This document shows, piece after piece, positions 44,825-53,986 of a stretch of DNA of 64,000 nucleotides. The DNA lies in NCBI GenBank assembly GCA_039105265.1, contig JAPFFF010000010.1, positions 3,720,001-3,784,000 of the forward strand, written 5' to 3'. The stretch's first letter is position 1. Every line of letters starts with the position of its first letter. Position numbers and translations under genes: made by a program. This DNA comes from Tritrichomonas musculus. Lineage: Eukaryota; Parabasalia; Tritrichomonadida; Tritrichomonadidae. Below the pieces are notes generated by a model. The model ran no database searches. It was given only the letters and a program-made list of their open reading frames with translations, and was not told the DNA's origin.

Positions 44825-45077
44825 AATGGGAATTGGCATCTTCAAGAAGATCAAAAATGGATTCCGCAAAGTGGGATCTACACTCAGGAATGTCGCACAG
44901 AGAGTTGTCGATAAACTACCATCAGTTGTCAACGCTGGTAGACAAATCATTGATAGGGTCAAACCAATTGCAGGATTGATACCTGGCGCAGGTGGATTGA
45001 TTGATACTATTGATAGAGGATTGGGAACGGTTGGTAAGGTTGGTGAAATAGGTAAATCCATACTGGACAAGGTTTGA
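44825..45077 (+). CDS. Small basic amphipathic Polinton protein
   Basis: 83 residues from ATG at 44825 (MGIGIFKKIKNGFRKVGS). The N-terminal 30 residues form a basic amphipathic helix. The rest is glycine-rich with alternating hydrophobic patches (IAGLIPGAGGLIDTIDRG, VGKVGEIGKSILDKV). Similar small basic, glycine-containing amphipathic proteins in adenoviruses (such as pVI/pX) and Polintons are minor core or membrane-active virion parts; that analogy is an inference. It is divergent from the capsid gene, with only ~45 bp between the starts. Confidence 0.65.
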
Positions 45078-45127
45078 TCATCATCGAATATCCACATACA
45101 TGCGAATATATTTTTGTCCGTTTTGAA

Positions 45128-45589
45128 ATGAATTGCGATGGTATGAAACATATAGCTCAATGCGATATTAGGGTCATTAATGATAACAAGCAGGAGCAGC
45201 GCACGTTCAACTCAGTAGAGGAGTTCGACCTGTTCTACCAGAAGTACAAGGACATGTTCAATGAGAAGACCACCAATTACCTCAATAAAACCTACAAAAT
45301 AATCACCCCCGAATGCGAGTACAGGATTACCAAACGCACTGGCAAGGATGGCTCCAGTAATGTGTTTCTCAAGAAGATCACCAAGCCAGCCGATAGTGAT
45401 ACACTGGTGGAGATCCAATTCGCCAGCATTCGAGCTGACATCAATGCATTGCAGTCAACAGTAGATGACTACACCAAACGGATTACCACGCTGGAGAACA
45501 CCATCGGCGTGATCACCGCAAAAATAAATCAGCTCACCAGTACCGTGAATGAGTGTACCGATGCCATGAACAACCTCCTGAGGCATTAG
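45128..45589 (+). CDS. Polinton protein with C-terminal coiled coil
   Basis: 153 residues from ATG at 45128 (MNCDGMKHIAQCDIRV), which follows a T-tract and gtccgttttgaa. The N-terminal ~95 residues are a small alpha/beta domain. Residues ~100-150 show a heptad pattern (IRADINALQSTVDDYTKRITTLENTIGVI) typical of a trimeric or dimeric coiled coil. Unknown role, perhaps a stalk or capsid-associated part. It overlaps the convergent small gene by 4 bp. Confidence 0.65.
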   Translation: MNCDGMKHIAQCDIRVINDNKQEQRTFNSVEEFDLFYQKYKDMFNEKTTNYLNKTYKIITPECEYRITKRTGKDGSSNVFLKKITKPADSDTLVEIQFASIRADINALQSTVDDYTKRITTLENTIGVITAKINQLTSTVNECTDAMNNLLRH

Positions 45590-45813
45590 ATCTTGGAGTT
45601 ATTTGGGATTACCTGGTGATTGAGTGAGTGGTGTACTGTTGATGAGGTTGATTTGATGATTGGGTCATGCACAATACTCCCCTTATCGTCATATTTTTGG
45701 ACTGTGGGTTTGGTACAACTAATGGTTCGCCTATTTCGCATGTGACGTTCCAGGTGATTGAAGTACGTGAGCCCATTTGAATCTCTTAATACACGGCGTT
45801 CCTCATATGACAT
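45586..45813 (-). CDS. Small Polinton protein of unknown function
   Basis: 75 residues, basic N-terminal half (MSYEERRVLRDSNGLTYFNH). The start has a T-tract and caggattaaATG on the minus strand, which is the main reason to call it a gene rather than a chance frame. The 3' end meets the plus-strand neighbour with a 4-bp overlap. Not recognised. Confidence 0.5.
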   Translation of the reverse strand: MSYEERRVLRDSNGLTYFNHLERHMRNRRTISCTKPTVQKYDDKGSIVHDPIIKSTSSTVHHSLNHQVIPNNSKI

Positions 45814-45848
45814 TTAATCCTGAAAAAACACTTTTTTTGCGCATCTAA

Positions 45849-46082
45849 ATGACTGAATTGGGTGAATACAAGAAGGAGATTCCAGAGCTGAAGCGCATCA
45901 AGCATGATCTCAAGGAGAAGTGCTATATGTATAAGGGCCACCTCAATAACATCAAAGGGGGTATGCTGGGTAGCAATGGACTAGCCGTTCGTGAATCACT
46001 GATTGAGGACATCAATAGTCTGAAGGAGAAGGTCGCCAAACTCGAGAATGAGCTCGCTGAATTATCAAGCGATAACCACTAA
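45849..46082 (+). CDS. Small coiled-coil Polinton protein
   Basis: 77 residues from ATG at 45849, preceded by a T-tract and gcgcatctaa. The protein is charged and almost entirely helical with heptads (IEDINSLKEKVAKLENELAEL). It starts only 35 bp from the divergent small gene. Unknown role. Confidence 0.6.
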   Translation: MTELGEYKKEIPELKRIKHDLKEKCYMYKGHLNNIKGGMLGSNGLAVRESLIEDINSLKEKVAKLENELAELSSDNH

Positions 46083-46140
46083 ATATGGGGTCAACGGAAA
46101 ATCCCGTAGACCTATTGGAACCACTATTTTTGCCCATTAA

Positions 46141-47388
46141 ATGTCTGACAACAGGAAATCATTCAAGCTATTCGATAAGGAGTACAATTCGCTGCTCAAG
46201 TACCCATTCAAATCCAAGATATCGAAACTGGACCCATCGCAGTTCATCATCAACCCAGTATCTCATCATGAGCCATTCGTGAAGGACTTCAAATTGAAAT
46301 CATGCAATTCCTATTCAAAACCCGATTTCTCATTGGAACCCGGATGCTGGGAAGTCGATTTGATGTTTGTGAAGTACGCTACAACGGCTAATGGAATCCA
46401 GTCATTGGTATCCCATGAAACCATTTACCTCATCATGGTGAATGTCAACACGCGGTACCTAATCGTGGAACCACTTAAGGACAGACTAGCTGATACCATC
46501 AAGGCTGCATATGCCAAAATCATTCTCGAGAAATATGATGACTTCAAATTCAATACCATCAAATGCGACGGTGAGAATAACCTACTCAAAGTGCTTGATA
46601 TAATCCCCTACGGAAGTCCAGACAAAAATGCATATGCAGGTACCAAAAACGTGTTGATTGACCGCAATGCAGTGATTGTCGATAAATCCAAACACAACAA
46701 CGCTCACAAAATCGTTGATGCAACCATTAGGACACTCCGCAATGCATTCGGTCTAGATAATCGTCGGATTGGAGACCCATTCCTGATGCAACAGATGGTC
46801 CACTTCTATAACAACACACCACATCGGTCTCTACGAATGCCCAATCCCAATTACCGAGATGATGGAATCCAATATGACCCGTATCTAGCAAGGGAGCCCA
46901 AGTGGATATACTACACACCCAATCAAATGCAGCACAACCCTGACTTGGAATGGAGATACATCAGGGATTGCCAACGGAAGCTACGGCGAGTCAAAAATAG
47001 TATGCAAATGGATGGTCTACTGAGCTATCGCAAGGGCAATATCATATTGGTCCATTACGATACATCCAAAACTGTGAAGAAGCATGAGAAGCAGAGGCGT
47101 GTGTTCAATGAGATTGCCGAATTCATAAGATACCATAATGGGAACGTCGAATGCAAACTGCTGAACCCATATCGTAGATTCCAGTTGAATGATGATAAGC
47201 AAGCAGGAACTGCGTTCTATGTACCGTATACCAGGGATGACACTAATGGTACCAAAACCAAAACTGGTCGAAAGCCTATGACGGATGATGAGCGAGCTAC
47301 CATAACTGTCCCCATCATGTACACCCGACTCGTGGCACTAGATTATGGATCACTAGGTGAAGCCTATAAGCAGTACTTTGCTGTCTAA
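46141..47388 (+). CDS. Polinton integrase (retroviral-type, rve fold)
   Basis: 415 residues. The N-terminal ~70 residues are followed by the RNase H-like core with acidic residues in WEVDLMFV (~73) and IKCDGENN (~142), a helix HKIVDATIRTLRNAFG, and the FYNNTPHRSLR motif shared with other retroviral-type integrases. The C-terminal part has beta-rich stretches (GNIILVHYDTSK; NGNVECKLLNPY), possibly a small SH3- or chromo-like module. The protein joins the excised element into target DNA, leaving 6-bp duplications such as those seen at both ends. The start has a T-tract and gcccattaaATG. The next gene begins directly after the stop. Confidence 0.85.
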   Translation: MSDNRKSFKLFDKEYNSLLKYPFKSKISKLDPSQFIINPVSHHEPFVKDFKLKSCNSYSKPDFSLEPGCWEVDLMFVKYATTANGIQSLVSHETIYLIMVNVNTRYLIVEPLKDRLADTIKAAYAKIILEKYDDFKFNTIKCDGENNLLKVLDIIPYGSPDKNAYAGTKNVLIDRNAVIVDKSKHNNAHKIVDATIRTLRNAFGLDNRRIGDPFLMQQMVHFYNNTPHRSLRMPNPNYRDDGIQYDPYLAREPKWIYYTPNQMQHNPDLEWRYIRDCQRKLRRVKNSMQMDGLLSYRKGNIILVHYDTSKTVKKHEKQRRVFNEIAEFIRYHNGNVECKLLNPYRRFQLNDDKQAGTAFYVPYTRDDTNGTKTKTGRKPMTDDERATITVPIMYTRLVALDYGSLGEAYKQYFAV

Positions 47389-47391
47389 TAA

Positions 47392-47724
47392 ATGCCAAAG
47401 CGCTATTTCCATACGCAGACCACCGAGTTTAAGCTACCTGAGGACTTCATATATAGTCGCAATAAGAAGTACATCGTAGTGCAGTATGTGGGGGCTATCG
47501 TGAATAAGACCATCATCGGCGATTTGATGGTACACTCGGATATTGTTGAATTCGACCCATACTGTGACCACTTCATAATGCTAGCCAACCGACGGCAAAC
47601 CAAGTATCGCAAGTATGAGATGCTCAACAGGACCAAGCGGGATTTCAAAATATGGTTCACAGACCTGTATGGTAATGAGATAAAACCCGATGCATTCGTG
47701 CTATCGTGCTTGCTAATCTATTGA
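47392..47724 (+). CDS. Polinton protein of unknown function, directly after the integrase
   Basis: 110 residues (MPKRYFHTQTTEFKLPEDFI), beta-rich and basic. The start codon lies 3 bp after the integrase stop (taataaATG). Unlike its neighbours it has no T-tract before the ATG, so it may be made from the integrase transcript. Not recognised. Confidence 0.65.
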   Translation: MPKRYFHTQTTEFKLPEDFIYSRNKKYIVVQYVGAIVNKTIIGDLMVHSDIVEFDPYCDHFIMLANRRQTKYRKYEMLNRTKRDFKIWFTDLYGNEIKPDAFVLSCLLIY

Positions 47725-47762
47725 CCACCGTATGGCCCATATAGGAGTTTATTTTTGGGTAA

Positions 47763-49388
47763 ATGCAGGATGAATACCTTGATGTTTATACGTTGAAACC
47801 AGGTCAATATCGCGAATTGCCGTACTCAAAATACTTATCAGCTGTGTACCTCGATGTTGATAAGGTTACCAAACTATATTTCCCACGTGACTTAGTTCCA
47901 CCACCAGTCGTTCATGACTATACGATTGATAAAGTCGGAGCCACATTCACAATGAATTCGTATGAAGAGGTCCCTACATACATCTGGAGATCCAAATTCG
48001 TGGCATCGGTGAATGATTATTGCATGATCCTAGTTCAGGGACCCAATAATAGACTCAGAGCAAATTCATATATAGCCTACCCCAGGAAATATTTCAAGGA
48101 TACAGTCCTTGCAAACACAACTAAATCACCTGGGGATCACCCTATAGGGTTCGAGATATCGGTTTATTCAAACCCATTACTGTTACCAGCCATATATTGC
48201 TTTGAACAACTTCCGCTATTCCAGGTGAATCAGACAGCTCAGCCCGATAGGGGTCCAAAACCCATACAATTTTCATTCACAAGTGATGCGGTTTTTGGTA
48301 GAACCCCACCTCGTAAAAGGATTATGGTCAATGATGAGACTTCCCCATTCAAGCGGAGGACTAAGGATTGGTATCACAAGCACACAACATATCACCCTCG
48401 GAAAAAGCTTATATCCAATGAGTACAGCAGTGATGATGCGACAGCTCTCAACCCCTTTGGGGGTGAGGTTAGGAGTGATAGGAGTGATGAAGCTAGTGAG
48501 AGTAGCGATCATGAGCAAAATCCATATGACCCACGTGAAGCTGAATATAGGGATAATGAGGTGCGAAATCAGCCAAAGGTCAGTCCAAATGGGGTATATA
48601 TGTCCACCGATAGGAGACCAGGGACGACATCCGTTGTTGTTCGAAAAACAAATGGTTCATTACAAGAATATCGAGTTGGGAAACGCGCAATGACTGATAT
48701 ACGACGTAAGCTGAAGCAATCGCAACAGCAATCACAGAGGCAATCACAGGGACATCCAGCACAGGCTCTCAACATCTCTGGGGATGAGTATTCCAGTGAT
48801 GATGCGACAGCTCTCAGCCCCTCCGGGGATGATTCCTCAAATGCGGATGTTGAAGTAGCTCCCCGAGTAGCTCCCCGAGTAGATTCACAGAGAGGCTCAC
48901 AGAGTGGCTCGATGAGTAGCTCGATGAGTAGCTCGATGAGTAGCTCGCTGAGTGGCTCACATAGACATCGTGGAGGGCTTAGAGATAGAACTCGGGATCA
49001 GGAACAGTACTCATATGAATCTCAAGACAACTCCAATACTAGAACACCTAAGCGTTCATCTAGGGTATCATCTAGGGTATCAGCTCCAAAGCATTCCAGT
49101 TCGGTGAAATTCGGTAAATCATTTAAACCATATCGGGAGAAATTCACACCCCAATTCAAGGGTAATACCATGGACACCACATTTGAGTATGAAATGCCGC
49201 CTGAGCGCAGTGATGAATATAGTGAGCAGGAACTGAGTTCGCAATATGAGGAAGAGGGGGATCCAGAGGCAACTCCATTACCGACCACAAGTGAACCCCA
49301 ACCACCTCGTAGGCATAAACGCAATGCAAAAATAATATCCAAACCCAGCCAAAAGCGTGAGAATTTCTTTGACCGATTCAAGCAATAG
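47763..49388 (+). CDS. Polinton protein, folded N-terminus and long Ser/Arg/Gln-rich tail
   Basis: 541 residues from ATG at 47763, with a T-tract and gggtaa before it. Residues 1-170 are a beta-rich domain (LPYSKYLSAVYLDVDKVTKLY). From ~180 on the chain is low-complexity, charged and Ser/Gln-rich, with repeated phrases (NEYSSDDATALNPFGG and DEYSSDDATALSPSGD; a run of SSM repeats). It ends in a basic KRNAKIISKPSQKRENFF. Possibly a virion or DNA-binding part; not recognised. It is convergent with the next gene at a 7-bp gap. Confidence 0.7.
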   Translation: MQDEYLDVYTLKPGQYRELPYSKYLSAVYLDVDKVTKLYFPRDLVPPPVVHDYTIDKVGATFTMNSYEEVPTYIWRSKFVASVNDYCMILVQGPNNRLRANSYIAYPRKYFKDTVLANTTKSPGDHPIGFEISVYSNPLLLPAIYCFEQLPLFQVNQTAQPDRGPKPIQFSFTSDAVFGRTPPRKRIMVNDETSPFKRRTKDWYHKHTTYHPRKKLISNEYSSDDATALNPFGGEVRSDRSDEASESSDHEQNPYDPREAEYRDNEVRNQPKVSPNGVYMSTDRRPGTTSVVVRKTNGSLQEYRVGKRAMTDIRRKLKQSQQQSQRQSQGHPAQALNISGDEYSSDDATALSPSGDDSSNADVEVAPRVAPRVDSQRGSQSGSMSSSMSSSMSSSLSGSHRHRGGLRDRTRDQEQYSYESQDNSNTRTPKRSSRVSSRVSAPKHSSSVKFGKSFKPYREKFTPQFKGNTMDTTFEYEMPPERSDEYSEQELSSQYEEEGDPEATPLPTTSEPQPPRRHKRNAKIISKPSQKRENFFDRFKQ

Positions 49389-49395
49389 TATATAC

Positions 49396-50952
49396 CTATT
49401 GTCGACCACCATATACGATTTCAAATCGACTTGCACCCGCTTTCCTAGCATTCCTAGCCTCCTTATTTTTGGCTTTCATCTCAAGGTATCCGCTTTTCGC
49501 TCCATAGAATTCATAGTCAATCAACTGGTTGATGTTGTCAATAAATGAATCACGAACTTCCTTCACCGCGATTGGAGAACTGGTATTTACGTATATAAGT
49601 AGATTTTCAAATGCTGAAGGTGTTGACTTGCCTTGCTCATCAGTTTGAGGTTCGGTTCCCTCATCGAAAGTGGTATTAAATCCCCATAGAAATACTATTT
49701 GTTCAATCTGTTCTAGCATTTCGAGAATTTCATCAGGTATTTCCGCATCCTTTAGAGCACCAGTCTTGCGGTCAGCTACTTGGTCAATGAGTTGAATCCA
49801 TTGGTCGAACATGGGACCAACCATCTGCATATACTCCGACTTATGAGTGCTCTTCCAATTGGACCAGCTTGGGTAGTTGAATGACTTGTCATTATGCTTT
49901 TGCTCTATAGCATTTTTCGCAGGGAGGTCAAAGTAGTAAATATATATGGCGTTGCATACGGCTAGGAAATTGGTCAACTTCTTGAGTTCGAGCCAATCTT
50001 GAAGTTTATCCTGGCCCCAGAATACATTCCATATATACGAGAACAGGGATGCCCAATAGCTGTTAGGTGATAAGCGCTTGCTCATACGTGCCTTTCCAAT
50101 ACCGGATTCACCATATGCCTTTTCTAGAGCAGTCAAGGTCTGGGATTTTGTCAATTTATATTCACCACGCTCCCAATCGACCTTGGTAATATCCTTATCG
50201 AATTGCTCCTTGAGCCATACATTGAATGGCTTGGCTTGGCGTTCAGCTTTGGATTTGCAAATGGTTTTCCAGGCCTTCTTATAGGGTGATGCATGGACCA
50301 ATTTGTATCCGTTGACAATAGCTGGAATGCCGCGTTTATCAACCAATACGATATCATCAACCTTGTCACCATTGAGGTCTGTAATACGATTTCCTAATGG
50401 GTCTTGGGAATTGGGTGGTAATAATCTGTACTTGGGAACTCCAGTTTCATCGAGGTGGTTCATACAATACTCCTTTGCGGTATCACGTGCTGCAGCTGAT
50501 GGAATGTACTTAACCCGGTAATTGCCGTTTATAATCATATCTAGGAAGTTCTTCTTGAAATCTGTTGAATCGCCTGTGAGTGAGAGATTGCCGAATTGGC
50601 CTAAATGACCTTTGACATTCTTATAGTCTTTGCCATTGCGTCTACCTACGGTAGCACTTGGTGGTTCAACCTCTTGCATAACATATTCATATGCATTATC
50701 TGCATTGAATCTGGATATTGGTTTGAATGGCGAGTTCTGTATTTGTTGGTTGAATTTGATATTAGGTTTACCGACGTGTTTAACAGGTGTCCGAATATAT
50801 GCATATCGTGTTGGTCTATTGTTGTTGTTATCATCAGCACCCGGTGCTTGGACATTACCATCATCATCATCATCGCTAGCCACTTCTGGTGGTGCTGCTG
50901 CTGGTGGTGGTTGCTTTTTAGTATTTGGATGCTTCGGAGATCTATAGCTCAT
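49396..50952 (-). CDS. Polinton protein of unknown function with a Ca-binding-like loop
   Basis: 518 residues from ATG at 50952 (MSYRSPKHPNTKKQ). The frame is open further upstream to about 51084 but has no ATG there, and a T-tract lies ~17-23 bp before the chosen ATG. An N-terminal Pro/Asp-rich low-complexity segment is followed by a large mixed domain. It contains ITDLNGDKVDDIVLVDKRG, a DxNxDxxDD pattern like dockerin/FG-GAP calcium loops. The helical second half has no known motif. It is divergent from the fibre-like gene. Confidence 0.65.
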   Translation of the reverse strand: MSYRSPKHPNTKKQPPPAAAPPEVASDDDDDGNVQAPGADDNNNNRPTRYAYIRTPVKHVGKPNIKFNQQIQNSPFKPISRFNADNAYEYVMQEVEPPSATVGRRNGKDYKNVKGHLGQFGNLSLTGDSTDFKKNFLDMIINGNYRVKYIPSAAARDTAKEYCMNHLDETGVPKYRLLPPNSQDPLGNRITDLNGDKVDDIVLVDKRGIPAIVNGYKLVHASPYKKAWKTICKSKAERQAKPFNVWLKEQFDKDITKVDWERGEYKLTKSQTLTALEKAYGESGIGKARMSKRLSPNSYWASLFSYIWNVFWGQDKLQDWLELKKLTNFLAVCNAIYIYYFDLPAKNAIEQKHNDKSFNYPSWSNWKSTHKSEYMQMVGPMFDQWIQLIDQVADRKTGALKDAEIPDEILEMLEQIEQIVFLWGFNTTFDEGTEPQTDEQGKSTPSAFENLLIYVNTSSPIAVKEVRDSFIDNINQLIDYEFYGAKSGYLEMKAKNKEARNARKAGASRFEIVYGGRQ

Positions 50953-51181
50953 GAGTACTTTAGGTGTGAAAAAAATGTCATTACTTGCATACTCGCAATT
51001 GGCATCTCTTTGGACATCAGCTTGGGATTCCGATTCACCAACCACCTCCTCGAAAGGGGGTTCGATGGGTATACCGGTAATCACACCTTTATTGTATAGG
51101 AAATGTTCAGTATAGAACAGAGTGGATTTTCAATAAAAGCGGCCACTATCGACGAGTTACTAATAGAATACATCAAAAAGT
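50953..51181. promoter_or_regulatory. Divergent start region inside the Polinton
   Basis: It separates the start codons of the minus-strand 518-residue gene and the plus-strand fibre-like gene. A T-tract (acattttttt on the minus strand, about 50970-50980) serves the minus-strand gene. For the plus-strand gene no T-tract near the ATG is evident. A short open frame at 51103-51285 begins with ggaaATG but overlaps the fibre gene in another frame. Confidence 0.35.
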
Positions 51182-53986
51182 ATGCATGCATGTGTCATGC
51201 CAATGCGAAATGGGTCCAATGGCTCGAATATAACTGGTCCCAACCAGGAGCAAATCAAGGAACTCATTACGAGTACAGTTGGTGAGCATCTCGAAAAATA
51301 TGCCTTAGCCAAGGACCTTGAGTCATATGCTTTGCAAACCCAGCTATTCGACTATGTGAAAACCGAGGATTTCAATACGGAGATGCTGAAGTATGCGCTA
51401 TCTAAGGACTTGCAATCGTATGCCAGTAGTGCAGATGTGGAGAATGCCATTGGGGAATTACGTGATTACATCGTCAAAAACTGTGCACTATCTACTGAAA
51501 TACCTGAGGTCCCTGAGAACATCGTTACGAGTGATTCATTGAGTACAGCTTTGGAACCATATGTGAAGACTCAGGACTTACCAGATATGTCCGAGTATGT
51601 GAAGACTCAGGACTTACCAGATATGACCAAGTATGCACTCGCTGAAGATATCCCGGAGATACCCACTGATTTGGTTAATGGATCTACACTGAGTACTGCA
51701 TTGAGTACTGCGTTGGAACCGTATGCGAAGCTTGCGAACTTAAGTGAGTACGCGAAGACCCAGGACTTGCCAGATATGTCCGAGTATGTGAAGACCCAGG
51801 ACCTCCCGGAGATACCCACAGATTTGGTTAATGGATCTACACTGAGTACAGCTTTGGAACCATATGCTTTGACAACAGATATGACCCATGCTATTGATCA
51901 AGTGAAGAGCGATATCCCAGAGATTATCGAGGGGCAAACAACAATTCAATTCACAATCGTCAATAATACAATCCCCGATTTGGATTACGACACATATCAT
52001 ACACTGATTGAGCAATATGGGTTGGATATTGTCTCATCAGACAGTTACTATACGGCCCATTATGTTCACGCGGACTATTCGTACAATGACGAAGATGATC
52101 AACCCTCTCAGATACTGCATATCGACGGAAGTAGTTCTGGTCTATGGATTCTGTATCAAAGCCATGAATTAATCAATCCAGGAACTGGTGATACACCGGA
52201 AATACTATCATGTTCAATTACCAAAACTGTCGAACCAACCGACAAAAACGCTTATTCGGCTAGATATGTGTCGAACACTTATGCTCTCAAAACGGATATC
52301 CCTGAGATACCCACTGATTTGGTTAATGGATCTACACTGAGTACTGCGTTGGAACCATACGCGAAGACCCAGGACTTGCCAGATATGACCAAGTATGCAC
52401 TCACAACAGATATCCCGGAGATACCCACCGATTTGGTTAATGGATCTACACTGAGTACTGCGTTGGAACCATATGCGAAGACTCAGGACTTGCCAGATAT
52501 GACCAAGTATGCGAAGACCCAAGACTTGCCAGATATGACCAAGTATGCACTCACAACAGATATCCCAGAGATACCCACCGATTTGGTTAATGGATCTACA
52601 CTGAGTACAGCTTTGGAACCATACGCGAAGACTCAGGACTTGCCAGATATGTCCAAGTATGCACTCACAACAGATATACCAAAAGAGTATTTCACTGATA
52701 TCAGTGGAGAGGTTTATATCAAAGACCCAAACAACATCCTGACATTGGGTGGAGCCAATCAGACATGTAGTGATGCACCTCTCATGGTCATGAAACCAAA
52801 TCATTCTCGCAATACCAGAATATTTAGCATTGGCAATCAACTGGATAGCTCGAAGGAGCGATGGTTAGATTTCGATATTGATGCAAACAGTGATACAGCG
52901 ACCATCAAATACAATGAAATAACTGCATTGGAGATTACTCGATCAAAAGTTTGTGTTATGAATGCATGTGATGTAGACGGTCATGCCTATGCAAAAACCC
53001 AGGACTTACCAGATATGACCAAGTATGCACTCACAACAGATATCCCAGCACCAGTTGACTTGACACCATATTATACCAGTACCCAGGCTGATGAGAAGTA
53101 TGCATTGAAGTCGAGTGCTGTTACAGATGAGCAGCTAATAAAAAGGTGTGCCATTGATTGCAGTCCAATTGCGGAGGGGTCCTCGGATATATCAATTCGT
53201 TATCTAAAACTTGTAGATAATGTGATTAAACTGGAATACATAGTAAGTGAATATGCACTATGTTGTGAAATAAGGGTGTTATTCCGTGATACAGATGGAA
53301 ATCCCCATAACATAGTAATAGTATTACATCAGAGGACTGTGTATTTCGACAATTTCAAATTCCCACTATATTATGAAGGCACTGATGATATAACATCAAG
53401 TCCACTTACATATAGCTTCCCAATAGGTGGATATCCCTGGACAACTACTCAGGAATTATTAGATGCTAGACAACTATATTCAAGACAAATCATGTCCCGA
53501 GGGTATTTAGCAACATTCAAGGCTGCTATTTACGGTGCACAATCCAACACAACCATCACCCACTACTCCCCAATCGAGTCATCGGTTAACACCATCACCG
53601 ATTTCGTCATTGGAGCTCCAGTATATATGACCGGTAAGGTATATCATCGTGAGGACTCGAAATGGGTCCCTAGCACTGAAGCTGACACCACTGATTGCAT
53701 ATGTAGTGTGAAGACCACTGGTACCTGGAAGGAGTATGTTGGTATATGCGTGAGAATCGATGAAGCCAATGGTTGTATCACATTCGCCACTCATGGGGAT
53801 TACATGGTTAAGGTCGAGGACTCCTCATGCTATTCCATTGGGGATGAGGTATTCATCGATAACGCTGATAACAAATTGAAGATACTCACTGGTGAGACCG
53901 CGATAACCTCAAAAATAAATCGTATGACAGTGGGCATCATAACTGGTATCATCAACGGATCCACATTAGCCGTATTCAAATCATAG
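51182..53986 (+). CDS. Fibre-like repetitive Polinton protein
   Basis: 934 residues if the first ATG (51182) is used; ATGs at 51197 and 51203 are alternatives. Residues ~20-640 hold many copies of short repeats such as YAKTQDLPDMTKYALTTD and IPEIPTDLVNGSTLSTALEP, interrupted by two non-repeat inserts (about 51900-52260 and 52680-52990). Such shaft-like repeats with coiled-coil character followed by a globular C-terminal part resemble viral fibres and tail spikes. The C-terminal ~290 residues are beta-rich. An attachment role is inferred. The stop overlaps that of the polymerase gene by 11 bp. Confidence 0.75.
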   Translation: MHACVMPMRNGSNGSNITGPNQEQIKELITSTVGEHLEKYALAKDLESYALQTQLFDYVKTEDFNTEMLKYALSKDLQSYASSADVENAIGELRDYIVKNCALSTEIPEVPENIVTSDSLSTALEPYVKTQDLPDMSEYVKTQDLPDMTKYALAEDIPEIPTDLVNGSTLSTALSTALEPYAKLANLSEYAKTQDLPDMSEYVKTQDLPEIPTDLVNGSTLSTALEPYALTTDMTHAIDQVKSDIPEIIEGQTTIQFTIVNNTIPDLDYDTYHTLIEQYGLDIVSSDSYYTAHYVHADYSYNDEDDQPSQILHIDGSSSGLWILYQSHELINPGTGDTPEILSCSITKTVEPTDKNAYSARYVSNTYALKTDIPEIPTDLVNGSTLSTALEPYAKTQDLPDMTKYALTTDIPEIPTDLVNGSTLSTALEPYAKTQDLPDMTKYAKTQDLPDMTKYALTTDIPEIPTDLVNGSTLSTALEPYAKTQDLPDMSKYALTTDIPKEYFTDISGEVYIKDPNNILTLGGANQTCSDAPLMVMKPNHSRNTRIFSIGNQLDSSKERWLDFDIDANSDTATIKYNEITALEITRSKVCVMNACDVDGHAYAKTQDLPDMTKYALTTDIPAPVDLTPYYTSTQADEKYALKSSAVTDEQLIKRCAIDCSPIAEGSSDISIRYLKLVDNVIKLEYIVSEYALCCEIRVLFRDTDGNPHNIVIVLHQRTVYFDNFKFPLYYEGTDDITSSPLTYSFPIGGYPWTTTQELLDARQLYSRQIMSRGYLATFKAAIYGAQSNTTITHYSPIESSVNTITDFVIGAPVYMTGKVYHREDSKWVPSTEADTTDCICSVKTTGTWKEYVGICVRIDEANGCITFATHGDYMVKVEDSSCYSIGDEVFIDNADNKLKILTGETAITSKINRMTVGIITGIINGSTLAVFKS

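Noticed and set aside
50953-51085. Longer N-terminus of the minus-strand Polinton gene up to about 51084
   Set aside because: The extension has no ATG; GTG starts are not expected in a eukaryotic nucleus.
51103-51285. 60-codon frame overlapping the start of the fibre-like gene
   Set aside because: It overlaps the longer frame and shows no recognisable features; an upstream regulatory frame remains possible but unsupported.
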